Assembly: GCF_003672135.1 (NCBI RefSeq)
Contig: NC_039516.1
Location: forward strand, 12,135,838-12,199,837
Direction of reading: 5' to 3'
DNA: 64,000 bases
Source of the DNA: Ooceraea biroi
Lineage: Eukaryota; Arthropoda; Insecta; Hymenoptera; Formicidae
The position numbers and the translations under genes are program-made. The notes under the pieces are model-generated. The model searched no databases. It was not told the origin of the DNA and saw only the letters and a list, made by a program, of their open reading frames with translations. Below are positions 1 through 11,451 of this stretch, piece after piece (positions within the stretch are counted from its first letter, which is position 1; each line of letters opens with the position of its first letter).

Positions 1-1207
1 AGTGGCAAATTACGCGCTTATCGACGCAAGTCGAACAAACGTTTGCGTAGTAGATTGTGGACAAATACCAAAAGCACGTATCTACTCCACGAGATACATA
101 TTCTTTATCGCGTTATACGTGTAGTCTAAATCGAATTACCGGGGTCACGAGATATCCGTGGATACGTGATCCTTAATCCGTAACTCGAGGTCTTCGCGAG
201 GAAGCGCGCACGTCGACGCTGTCGTTGCGATCATCGCCACGCGTTTGATCAGAATTTTTATACGTTTCCCTCACCGTTTCCATCACCGTTTCCATCACCG
301 TTTCCATCACCGTTTCATCGTGATGCGTCTCTTTTTGTTTTTTTTCCTTTTCAAATCCGTTCATTAACAGTCTCTTTCTCTCTCAACGCTCGCCTCTCGA
401 CAACTGGCCTTCGATCGATACGACCTACTTCCTCACCCTCGACCCCGAAATTTAGCGGTGACCCGATTGCAGCATTATTGAAATACTGTTTAAGGAAGCG
501 ATATTGGAAGCGATATTTCAACTACTTCTATTATAATCTAGTCTAATCGCGAGTGCTTCTCTTGCTCTTCCCCTTTCCCTTGGTTGTTTAATAATTGACG
601 GCACTGACTGCTTCCGCTAATCACGCAATCAGTCTCGTGTCGTGAACGTTTCCTTCTTTTAATCAAACGTTTTCTTTTCCTGTTTTTTCTTTTTTTTCCG
701 AGTAACTTTCGTAAAGCCCTCACGTCGTCACGAGGATGCGCAATCGTCTCACAGTAGGTTTCGATCCAATTGATGTAATAACGATACGTTTAGGTAGAGC
801 ATATTAAATTACGTTGCATACGGAGAAAAAGTGTTATTCTTTTAACGATTACAGAAGAAAAAAGTATCGTGAGATGAAGAAAAAGCACATCGTGCAACAA
901 CAACGAAACGTTTCTCGTCATTTATTTTGCTTCAGTTGCTGAAATAAATGTATTCCGAATTTGAAAGTTGTACGCTCCAAGGTTCGCACGATGTGCGAAA
1001 CAGGAAACGCTCATAAGCGAACGTGTGCGATGCGCGAGAGCAATTAACGACTGCTATCGTTCGTGTCTCTCGGCCGAAGAATAACCGGCCGGTTGTTCCG
1101 AAATTATTTGACGTAACTCTTCGCAGATTCGACGTCCGGCAAGCGTTCGATGAGCGGCTACCTTCGCGACGCGACGTTACGGAGTTATTGTTCTCGTCTC
1201 GCGTGAG
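1..1207. other. upstream region of AMPK gamma
   Basis: No gene is recognised. The stretch contains a 12-bp tandem repeat (263-319) and short pyrimidine tracts. It may hold the promoter and 5' untranslated exon of the AMPK gamma long transcript. No TATA box is obvious close to the presumed ATG at 1208, so the coding start could also be preceded by an unseen upstream exon. Confidence 0.4.
263..319. repeat. 12-bp tandem repeat, about 4.7 copies
   Basis: The unit is CGTTTCCATCAC. The first copy (263-274) differs by one base, three copies (275-310) are exact, and a partial copy follows. In reverse it reads as a run of Met-Glu-Thr-Val, which is an artefact of the repeat and not a protein. Confidence 0.9.
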
Positions 1208-4200
1208 ATGCACGGAATGAGCCACCTTTTGTCTCACCATCATGACTCCGACAATGGCGGTGATACCAGCACGAGTTCCATCTCGTCGGACACCCGGAAT
1301 CAGGACACGCGATTCCTGCAGGAGCTGTTGAAGCACGACAACAAACTGTACTTCCACGAGCGACACGTCTCCCGTGGCTCGGTCAGTTCCGCGTACTCGT
1401 CCTACGGTTCCAACTCGTCCAATCATCAGTCTCTCTATCACACGATCCACGGTAACGGCCATCCTTTTCATCATCATCATCACCATCGGACGGCGAGCAG
1501 CGATAAAGCGTCATCTACCTCTCCCAGTCCGACCAACGAACACGAGAAGCAGCATCATCATCACAGCATACAAGAGATGATACGACATTTCGGTAGGCGG
1601 TTGGGACACATTAGGCGACAGAGCGAGAGCCACGAGACTCCGAAGAAACGGGAGGAAGACTTTAGGAATCGTAGTCAGAGCCTCGACGGAAGCGCTAGGC
1701 ATCCCGTAAATCCTCGGGATGCCGATTGCGAGACCACGTACAGGATTTATGAGAGCATACTCAGGCAAGGTAACGCGAGCGAACGCAAACACCTCTACGT
1801 GACATGCTACTACGCACCGTTTTTCAACGGCGCCAACGGCACGTGTCGCCTCTTTCGATACGTAATGATAATACGTGATGTAACAATAAAGAACGATAAC
1901 TTGTTTTGTAGGCAGCGAGAGAGTCACTCGTGTCCGGACTGCCGACATTGCGAAGCGATGTCACATCGCTCTACTATACTAACGAGACGAGATTATCCAT
2001 TTCGTATGAAGCATCCTCGAATAATCGGCGATCTTTGTTAGCAGACGAACGTTATTTTCATTTTCCCAGTGCATTTTGTTGCACGATGTGTTTTCGTCGT
2101 AATGAGCATGCGGAAATTTCTTTCGCGTGTCGTTAAATTGATCATCCGAGTGACGCGAAATAGTGAATATGGCGATGATACAAAAGAATATGTAACAAAT
2201 CGAATCACGGCATGCACGAGATCAATGTGTGTGTATTTTTTATTTGACACGAATACGTGATGAAATGTGACGGAGCCAAGCCAAATTTAATGTGGTTAAA
2301 TTTACGTAAATCGTTCACTGTGTAACGATTTAAGTAATTTGCAAACGTCTGGTCAATATCTATCTCACTCTTGACGACGACGACGACAACGAACGAACGA
2401 ATAAACGTATCGTGAAACAGACACCGCCGATAAAGCGGGATATCGCTGGAACGTCTCGCGCTGAGGAAGCGGATTTAATCGTAGAAACGTGCGCAAACGG
2501 CCTTCATCGAGAGAAAAACAAAATTCCAAGACCCCGATCACGGACCACGGCTCCGCTTTCAATCTCATTTCTATTTTACGTGAAATAATGACCGAAAATG
2601 TATCATCGGAAATAGTCTTTGATGATATCGGCGTCTCAATGGAACGCCTGTTAGAAGCGAACGATAAATGTTTATATAACGTATAGTTTTTATAGAGCTT
2701 TTATACTACTCCACGGGATAAGCACATGTTTCAATTACATAAATGACACATAATTTTTAAATCTTGAAAGAGATAGTACAATGCTAAAGATGAATTATAC
2801 AGACGAGTACAAGTAATTCCAAGGGTAAAGAATGAGACGTGATCTCGCTCGCGTTTCTTCCTAGTGAGAATGTAAATAACGTAGTTTTGCACGTAGTTTT
2901 GCACGTAGTTTTACGTAACCGACGATGAGAAATTCTTCAATGTTTTGACTAATGGAACTGGACTAGGAACCTAGGACAATTGAACGGTTAATTGCAACGG
3001 TCGACGATAATAGAGTACATGTGACATAATCGGTCAGAGTCGATCAACGTTGTTTAAACATGATAAACACATGCGAAATGAACAATCAGTCTGGTGTTTC
3101 AGGGAAAGATATAAGGATAAGCTTTTCTCGTCGTGAAATATCATGTGCCAAATACGTCGATTGGTTTCAGGTGCGCTCAGAAGAGGTTCACTGGATCCTA
3201 CGGCTCGAAGATTGTCCCTCGGAGCTCCTGCGATTCCTCACCGAGCGTCCGACGCTTGCCTAGATCCGGTTCACGCTGCCATATTGTTCAGAGATGCACG
3301 GGGAGTAAGTATTTTCCCTGGTCTTTATTTCGCTCTCGTCTTTCGAAACTCTCATTGTCATAAATTTCCAAATTAATTCAAAGTGTTCCCAATGATTTGA
3401 TCCATTATGAAGAATGGTAAAAAAGCTCTCTTGGATTATTATTACCACGCATGGGTAAATGGCAAGCGATAATCTTTCTTACCATCGTTTCGTGAATCTG
3501 CTTATCGACAGTCGCACTTTAGTATCTCAAAGATGTATGTATCATCATGCACGACAGATACTACTCGGGCGGGCAATTTTGTGTCTTTTCTCTGTCTCTC
3601 TTGATTTAATTTGCCTCGTTGCACATTGAAATGCGTCTTATCGCGCGCGCGTGATGACGCTCGATTCAATGACTCGACGGATAAAGAACATCCGTGCGTG
3701 AATGTCACGATCACGAGAGACCGACGCCTAGTTCCATCACTGGAAAACTCGTTGAGAGCAATGCGTTATCACTGTCAGAATCGATCGTCCCAGATGGAGG
3801 ATGCGTTTGCCGTCGAACGCGCCGATAACCGATGCGCCGTAAATTTCACACGCAACGTGTCGCAAGCTCACCGACGGACCGTACGCCGAGCGCCATCCTG
3901 GACGGTGATCCAGTCGAGCACGAGCGACCGAGCTGGTGCTGATCGCGAGGGAACCTCTCGCGTCGCGTTCCTTTCGGGCAGATCTGGCGGGGCGATCTCG
4001 TCTCGTCTCGAGTAACAGCGATGTAACTGCTTATGGATCATCTTTGCGCTTGCATCGATTTGCGCGACTTTTTATCCGGCAAAATTCTCATGATGATGAG
4101 AATGATGATAGTGCGGTGCAAGTTGCATTTGGAGAAAAGATGTTGCGCGATCCTCCTAGTGCTCGGTCGTTCCCGAGTCAAGTTTGCCATCTCGTCCGAG

Positions 4201-7200
4201 TAAATGTAAATGAGCTCTCTCGGAAATTTCACTTACCAACATTTCTATCGATGTTTCGCATAGTTTTACGCGCGTGCTTCTGAAGCACGTTAGAAATACC
4301 ATGCTACACCATTATCACCAAAGTCTCGCAATCATTTTCAGAATAGTAATTGAATCCCTTGGCGTAAAAGGCCAACACTTGTTGCCACAACGATGCTGCA
4401 CGTGTCTGAATGGATTAAAAGGCATCGGGCTTCGAATCGAGTTTGCGATCGAGCACGTAAACGTAAACGAGACGACGACAACGATAGCGGGATAAGTAAG
4501 GGATAACGTTGAGCTTCTTCGAGATTCTCAATTTCGTTTCGTCTCGTTGGCGACTTGTTCGTCGTTGGGAAAGTGGGAGAAACGGGTTCTCCGTGTCGTA
4601 TGCGGACGCGGAATATTGCACGTTTCATATCGCGTCATAGTTGCGATATCTCGTCCATCGAATACTAATGTCCCAGCTGTTTGTAAACACAATCGCTATC
4701 CACCTTTATATTTAGATACTGTTGCCCGTTACTCGATCAACGAGCCCGCGCTTGGATAAAACTGCTACGCCCGTGCATCGTACAACTACGTCGCGTAGTT
4801 ATTCCCAGAGTCCATGAAACAACTCGAGTTTCCTCACGTTTGGCTTCTACTTTGCCTCTGAATTTATAACTTGAAATAATGACGATCAATCGGTTTGCAC
4901 AACGCGACATCATCTTAGCGAGCTTCGTACGAATCGCTGTCTCGGTGGTTCTCGGTTTCTTGATCGGTCGCCGTGGGCGTTTTCAAGCGTACGCGACACA
5001 GGCCGCGTCGCCTTCCACAGCTCGGACTCGGACTCTGCTTTCGAGCATTTTCGCCAATTTTTTTCCATTCGCTTTCGCGACGTCAAACGTCATTCCTCGG
5101 ATGATTTGGATTGATTTGACTCGTAACGCGCCCACGCGTCTTTTTTGCAAAAATTCCTGACAGAAACGCCCATTGTGCACTTGATCGCACGGATCAGATA
5201 TTTCCTACGTTCGTGGTATGTTCGATTGGTCGATTCGATGAACCATTGACAGGCTGTGACCAGCGCGAAAGAGAATATTCCGAAGAACGCGCTCGCGTTC
5301 CATTCCGCGAGTGTGAAAAGCGTCGCTCGTTACGACGACGTGGGCATCACGAGGTGGCAAAATCTAGAATCGCAGACTCCCGCCACCATTAACTCGATTG
5401 TTGCAAAACATTCGTTGAGTGCAATTTCTTTAGGATCCTTAAAATAGCCTCGCGTCCTCAGCTTTAATCGATACTCGAGATGTTATTTCGACGTCAAACG
5501 AGCGAACCAACCGGAAGTATCACTAAGAACTCGGATGTGGTGCAAGCTGCAAATTCCGGAGTCCTGGCGAATTGGTATACGAAGATCAAGAGACGACACA
5601 CCTTCAGTCCGAGATCCCTATTGAAACGGGCTTTGGTATATTGTTTTTCCATGCAATTTCTAATTTGCGTATCTTTTGTAAAGGTTGCTATGAAACCGTC
5701 TGTGGTGCGTCTCTCGTGACGATTTCCTGAAATACGTTTTCTCGATTTTGCCCTTCACGTTAATTCAGAAAAAACTAAGTTATTGATTTAGAGAGCAAAT
5801 CTTTTTTTAGCCCTTTCGATTTTTCTTTTCTTCGTAAAAAGATTGTTAACACATTTCGAAAGGAACGTCAATTTCTTCTTCTATTTTGCAGTTGCCAGTG
5901 GTGGATCCCTTTTTAGAGAAAGTGTCCCTCTCCGACCTTGGTAAGTTTTGTTATACCACGCCAATTATATTGTTATTTTCTCGATCTTTGTCAAACTTAT
6001 TTGCTTCGTTCAAACTCGGAAGGTTGAATGTTTATTATGATTCAACATGTATTGAGATTGCAACGTAGCGTGTGCGTGTGCGTGTGCGTGTTAAACGTTT
6101 CCTCCTCATCGGAAGAATATATAACTTTTCAGGATACATATCACGTTTTTCTTGCTTGGCGTAATACGGATTAAACAGTGCTTTTTTTTATTTACGTATC
6201 AACGGATTCTAGGGCGGAATTACAGCATAATTCGGATCTCCCACGTGTTGCCCGAGTCTGTATGGCTTTCCCTTGAAATCCTGGTACTGCGTCTTCCAAC
6301 TAGGTATCCTGGTGGATGTATAATGTACATAGAAGCGATCGATGAGTTCCCGGGAGGCCAGCTGGCGTTAACCCGCGAGAGGGTGGGACTCGGAGCGATA
6401 CAGCTTTGTGCGCTCGCGTTCTACGTCGCACTTGCACGCTCCTTATCTAGGTCTAGGTCATGGTAGACACCGCTATGTCCAATAACTTATTACGTAGCAT
6501 AGTATTTACGTCAACCAGTTTCCACGGGGATTTGTTTGACGATGAGATTCATTGTCGCCGCCTATTTTCATTCGCGTATTTTGGCACGTTTATTTTAGTT
6601 TATGTAGGTTTTGAAATTAAGGTAATGAAAAAAAGATGTGCAATCCGAAAGAACAACATAATATTTATTATTATTACTTAGACCACTAAGAAGTTGGACG
6701 TGGACATGGATCGTGGACGAGCCCCCTCGATTGGTACAGGTCCAATTTGTTTAACTCGGTTAACGAGTAACGTACATCGTGTCGAAAGCTTCAAGGAAGC
6801 GATGTAGAACTCTACGCGCGCGCGCACATTTTCCTTTTCCTTTTGGCAAGACGGGCCAGTTCGGTTATTCTTGGCAAGATGCTCGAGGTCGAGAAAGCCG
6901 AAACTATCAAGAGAGAAAGAGATGGATAAAGATGTTAACGATGGACCGAGACTGACTAGACAGTTGTTGCGTTCACCAGCGACGAAGCTGACGATTCCCG
7001 AGAGAACTTTGATCCAACGTTGCAGAAAGGTGATGAAAAAGGGATTTTCGTGACAAAGGAACAGAGTTGCGAAAAGATGACAAACTGAAAGGGACCCGTT
7101 TCGATCTGTACTGGTGACTCTCGAAATGTATAATAAATTCGAGGTCTTTATGGAGAAGACACATTGTAGCGATCACGAATTGCACCAAGTAATTTATTAA

Positions 7201-10200
7201 TCGTCATACGATTATCGACGCGGAGGGTTCGACGATGTTAAACGATGCTGACCTTGCACTACTACTCAAATTCCGAAAGCGTTCGTGCCGCTTTAAGACA
7301 GGTCGCGGCTGCATGGTGGAGTCAGGACGACGATCCCGTGTATTCGAAGGATCTCATCAAGGAATTTGAGGTGGAGAATCCTCCCCTTGAGGACGAACTT
7401 GCTTGGATCCTCTCCAAAGGTACCGCCGCGATATACACGTATCAGATTGCGCGACTATTGCCAAAAATACATCAAGAGCTTGAGGAGCTTATTTCCCAGA
7501 CGAGAGTTACAATTGCAATACGTTTTCCTTCCAACGAATTGTTTCGACAATGACGGTACGTTGTTTCTGGCTAAGTAACCATCTTGTCACGTCCATAATG
7601 CGACATATTTTGACCGGACGGTTAATGCATTTCCCGCAGCACGACTGCGTTTCTTCTGACGTCTCTCTACGTCTCTCTACGTTTGCATCTATGTGTATCA
7701 ACGTACACGCAAACCAATGTACTTTTAATTCGTTCCGCTCACTGCAGCTCTATTCGTGAGAGCTATTCGTGAGAGTTATTCGTGACTCCGCCGCGTTCTT
7801 CGCTTCCAGCCAGTCGCGTTGTAACCGCGTCCCACGGCCTTTCCAACTTGGCCGAAGCATATCGAGACTCTAGCAGTTCGAGAACATCGTTGAATCTTGT
7901 GCAAGTGTAAAAGCATATTGTGTAAAAGTTTACTTACTGTCTTTCGCTTGTTATCTTTCCTTCCTTGACGCATCTTCTTTCGTTCGCGTTAAGGGGAACA
8001 GAAAGAAAGCAACTTTCTAATTTAACGCAGAGTGATGGAAATTTGCTCGAGATCGACAAGTGGGTTATATAAAGATGCTTCAAGTTTCAAAGAAAAATCG
8101 ATCAGTATCAAAGTGACCAGATTATCTTTCCTCGGTCTCGCAATCAGTGTTGTTCTTCTTTAAGTATATGGATGTGGAATATATAGTAAGTATATATACG
8201 TGGAAGAACAATTACATGTGCGGTTAACGATAATTATCGTTTGTTGTGCATTCCATTTAGTACCATGTTTCATAGAATAATACAATTCCGAGAAAATTGC
8301 AACTACGTTCTTCTTCACCGTTGTCTTTTATGTCGTCACATATTTAATGGGAGATGATTATTCTACAGCTTGTTCCGTATTCTTTCTGTATGATATAATT
8401 TATCGGCATCATTCATTATTGTCCACTTCATTCGTCCATTTACCATCGCAATTTTTTCTGTATTTTAGAGTACTTGGCACGAAATCAGTAATATTTTCTC
8501 ACTATTAATCATCCACTGGAAGTATAATGAAGCTTTCGAGACGCTTAATCGCGAGTTATTGATCGTTCAATCGAGTTTTATTGTCACGTATAATGTCGTT
8601 AACCCGTGGCAACTTTAATTATTGGGTCATCGAGATCCATGTTATCACCATGTGAAAGGGAGATGCGTATCACTGTATTTATTATGCAACATTGACGTTT
8701 TTTATCTTTACACCGATTCATCATTATAGGCGAATTTGCTATTTTATATTATAAAATAAGAATTTTCTAAACGGTACGATAGAAACCGCAACTCGTTCAG
8801 AAATAGTGAAAAAGTTATATTGTGTGATTCGAGTAATGTAAACTCGATCGATTCCACGCGCCGAGAAAAGTCTGTTGTATAAATGTTGAACGCGCACACG
8901 CACGACCAGACATTGCGAGAATTTCGAGCGTCTTGTTAAAATGTTACGTCGAAATCAGAAGGCACTTTTCTACTGTGAACTGTTTGGACTTTCAGAGGAG
9001 GATGAATCGCAGATCTTTGTTAAATTCTTCAAGTTTCACAAATGCTACGACCTAATACCGACCAGCGCCAAGCTAGTCGTCTTCGATACACATCTCCTCG
9101 TTAAAAAGGCCTTTTTTGCTCTCGTCTATAATGGTGAGCGAATTCAAGTTTGTCCGATTACCAGAGAGATGTGTTTTCTATCCAAGAGACAATGGTTAAA
9201 ATAACGCTGGAATGTTTTGTTTTTTTCAGGAGTGAGAGCCGCACCGTTATGGGACAGTTCCCGACAACAGTTTATCGGTATGTTGACCATAACGGATTTC
9301 ATAAAGATATTACAGATGTATTACACCAGCCCGTCGGTAACGATGGATGAGTTGGAAGAGCACGAGTTGGATACGTGGAGAAGTAAGTTGTTTTGCGCCT
9401 CACGGTGTTTAAGAAGCGTTGAACAAACGTGAACTTTTTCAGAGGTCTTGAAGGATCAAGTTCATCCCCTCGTGAGCATCGGACCGGATGCGTCCCTGTA
9501 CGAGGCCATCAAGACCTTGATACAAAACAGAATCCACCGATTGCCTGTGATAGATCCCGATACCGGAAACGTCCTTTACATCTTGACACATAAACGAATA
9601 CTTAGGTTCCTTTTTCTATATGTGAGTTGAACGCGTTTCTCTCGAGGACTCGCTGCCTTGGCAGGCATTATTATACGTTTTACATTTGGATTGCAGATTC
9701 ACGAGTTACCAAAACCATCGTTTACCAATAAAACGTTGAGAGAGTTGAGGATAGGTACTTTTGAGAACATAGAAACAGCTACCGAAGAGACTAGCATAAT
9801 TTTAGCACTAAAGAAATTCGTCGAAAGGAGAGTCTCGGCACTACCGATCGTCGACATCGAGGGAAAGTTAGTGAACATTTATTCAAAGTTTGATGTTATT
9901 GTAAGTCACATTTTTTTTTATCACTCGTAAGAAATTATCACGCGTCTCGAATTATAACGGCCAACACGAAAGGTGTGACTTTTTTCAGAACTTGGCCGCG
10001 GAGAAGACGTACAACAATTTGGATGTTTCGCTGCGCGAGGCAAACGAGCATCGTAATGAATGGTTCGAAGGTGTGCAGAGCTGCAAGTTAGACGAGACGC
10101 TGTTCACTATAATGGAAAGGATCGTCAGAGCGGAGGTAGGAGAGTTTCTTTTTCGTCTATTGTGCGTCCATCGAAGAGGGGTAACGATTAATTTTCGTCT

Positions 10201-10704
10201 TGTGTACCTTAGGTCCATAGACTAGTAGTGATCGACGATGAGGATAAAGTGATCGGTATAATATCCCTCTCTGATCTGCTCTTCTACCTCGTTCTTAGGC
10301 CTTGTGGTGAGTCGAACACGGAAGACGTAAATTGGAACTTGAACTAAGGATTCTTTAGCGAGCGACCTACAATAATCTCCTTGTTGATTCTAGGTGAGGA
10401 TGGCAGTAGCAATAAAGGTAGTTGTATATCGTTGCGAGCACAGGATTCTCTCCCGTCGAAGGCTCCGAGTTCCGCACAATCGGAAACGTCGCTCGCTGAC
10501 GGAGAAACCGAGCAAGATGCCGCCGCGGAGCCGAATCGCGATCAATCGGAAGAAGCGCCCGCGACGCCTAGTCCACCGTCGAGCCCGGTCGCGTCAGACC
10601 TCTCGGAACGAACCTCTCAATCGACATTAGTGAATCAAACTCAGGAAGCGACGTGGCGGGACGTGATAAACATCTGTGTCTCGGGTGTATCGGGTGGAGA
10701 GTGA
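1208..10704 (+). CDS. SNF4Agamma: AMP-activated protein kinase subunit gamma, long isoform
   Basis: This is the nucleotide-sensing regulatory subunit of AMPK, which binds AMP, ADP and ATP in the cytosol and tunes the kinase to energy state. Coding exons are 1208-1769, 3171-3304, 5892-5940, 8996-9133, 9230-9382, 9443-9621, 9697-9900, 9989-10135, 10213-10306 and 10394-10704; all borders are GT..AG, phases match and the sum is 1971 bases (656 residues). The N-terminal 230 residues are low-complexity, with several His runs and a Ser-rich RRxS-type patch. Four CBS repeats follow at about residues 262-320, 352-405, 425-475 and 505-553. The nucleotide-site residues known from mammalian gamma1 are visible: VRAAP, TITDF, IHRLPV, THKRI, SALPIVD, SKFDV, VHRLVVID and SLSDL. 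The C-terminal tail is acidic and Ser/Pro-rich. The ATG at 1208 is the first in the open frame, but an upstream exon is not excluded. Confidence 0.9.
1770..3170 (+). other. AMPK gamma intron 1
   Basis: The intron runs from GTAACG after CAAG to TTGGTTTCAG. It includes a 12-bp tandem repeat near 2879-2917. No conserved coding sequence was noticed. Confidence 0.7.
2879..2917. repeat. 12-bp tandem repeat, 3 copies
   Basis: The unit ACGTAGTTTTGC is repeated three times, the last copy imperfect, within AMPK gamma intron 1. Confidence 0.8.
3305..5891 (+). other. AMPK gamma intron 2 with alternative exon
   Basis: The intron starts GTAAGT after the exon ending ...FRDARG. It holds the alternative exon at 5480-5635. 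A GC-richer stretch at 5253-5455 follows an acceptor-like TTGACAG and stays open for 67 codons, but has no convincing donor and no recognised homology. Confidence 0.5.
5480..10704 (+). CDS. SNF4Agamma: AMPK gamma, candidate middle isoform with alternative first exon
   Basis: An alternative coding exon at 5480-5635 starts with its own ATG (MLFRRQTSEPTG...) and ends SLLKRAL at a GT donor (5636) in phase 0. It therefore splices cleanly to the exon at 5892 (LPVVDPFLEKVSLSDL), giving 1431 coding bases, 476 residues. The long form uses the same 5892 acceptor from the exon ending at 3304, also phase 0, so the two exons look mutually exclusive. The frame is closed by a TAA at 5465-5467, so the exon cannot extend far upstream. 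It could instead be an internal exon using the weak AG at 5478-5479. No clear TATA box was seen. The basic, Ser-rich peptide resembles the regulatory N-termini of other gamma subunits only in composition. Confidence 0.55.
6922..7553 (+). CDS. candidate nested two-exon gene, function unknown
   Basis: I do not recognise this product. Exon 1 (6922-7029) opens with ATG and reads MDKDVNDGPRL...TLIQRCRK, closing in phase 0 at a GT (7030). Exon 2 (7302-7553) follows a CTTTAAGACAG acceptor in phase 0 and reads VAAAWWSQDDDPVYSKDL... with a long amphipathic stretch rich in Leu/Glu/Ile (LLPKIHQELEELI), then a TGA. Joined, they give 119 residues. Exon 2 is also open upstream to an ATG at 7245, so a single-exon 102-residue version is possible. 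Composition is coding-like compared with the flanking intron. It lies on the same strand as AMPK gamma, so it could be an alternative exon pair, a nested gene, a decayed gene or chance. Confidence 0.25.
8878..8912 (+). promoter_or_regulatory. candidate TATA promoter for short AMPK gamma transcript
   Basis: TATAAAT stands at 8878-8884. About 25-30 bases downstream lies CCAGACATT (8907-8915), a plausible start region, and the first ATG after it (8941) opens the short isoform. The arrangement, spacing and in-frame ATG are seen directly; promoter activity is inferred. Confidence 0.5.
8941..10704 (+). CDS. SNF4Agamma: AMPK gamma, short isoform from internal start
   Basis: The frame of the exon at 8996 is open through the intron border upstream to an ATG at 8941 in a good context (AAA before ATG). 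This would add MLRRNQKALFYCELFGLS ahead of EEDESQIF. The reading then follows the shared exons to 10704: 1281 bases, 426 residues, containing all four CBS repeats and little else. A TATAAAT lies 57-63 bases upstream of the ATG. The short form would be close to the vertebrate gamma1 design, which lacks a long N-terminal extension. Confidence 0.6.
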
Positions 10705-11445
10705 GGCACGTGTTTACCGTGTATTCACCGCACGTGTCTCGGACTGAATCGGGATCGGCGCTGCGTTTTGCTCGCAGCGACCCACGAATAATATTACGTA
10801 TTTGTACATCTTTTGTTGTTATCGCTCGAGCACGAGCACGATGTTGATGACGCGATCCACGAACGAAGGGTGAAGACATGCCCGTTTCAGAAATTTTAGC
10901 AACAGAGTGGCGCATTAATGGGAAAATTTGTTGAACGTGACACGTGTTGTAACAAATACGATGCTCTGTATAGTGTATAAAGTTGTTTAAGCTTAATTTT
11001 TTATGGTACAAATGCTACACTTGCTAGACGTTCGTGCTTTCCGCCAGGGACGATAGCTGCGCCGTTATTTGCTCGGAATATTCTTTAAAGATTCTTTGCG
11101 CCCCTCTATAATCGAGCGCTAAAAGTAGATTTTGTTTCATTTACCTTCTCCGAAGCTGTAGATATTTGTTTCGATCGGTCAGTTTTAATTAGGATACGTC
11201 AAGGTTAGAGAAGAAGCAATTGTTGGAGAATACACAAGTGCGACCTGTCCTCGCGTGAGGTCTTGTGGGTTTCTTTCTACAATCGTGATATATCGCCAAA
11301 TTAAAATGTCTCTTCGACCAATGTCCTACGTATTTACGTCTGTCGGAACCACATTTGTGCGACTCTTCCTTGACTCGATCGATTGCCGTTGGAAATGTAG
11401 TGAGTGTTAGAGATACCCAATCCAATTAATTACTGGACCTTGCAT

Positions 11446-11451
11446 AATAAA
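11446..11451 (+). terminator. candidate polyadenylation signal of AMPK gamma
   Basis: Canonical AATAAA is the first clear one downstream of the stop at 10704. The actual cleavage site is not known. Confidence 0.4.

Larger units (their letters stand above)
5941..8995 (+). other. AMPK gamma intron before the CBS exons
   Basis: This 3-kb intron starts GTAAGT and ends GGACTTTCAG. It contains the internal promoter and start of the short isoform near its 3' end and a candidate nested two-exon gene at 6922-7553. A (GTGTGC)n run at 6067-6091 and a 14-bp repeat at 7750-7785 are also present. Confidence 0.7.

Noticed and set aside
932..1486. Long minus-strand frame of 184 codons
   Set aside because: It is the antisense of the His/Ser-rich first AMPK gamma exon; the plus-strand frame has correct splicing and family continuity.
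5253..5455. GC-richer open stretch after TTGACAG in AMPK gamma intron 2
   Set aside because: No convincing donor and out of phase with neighbouring exons; left as unproven.
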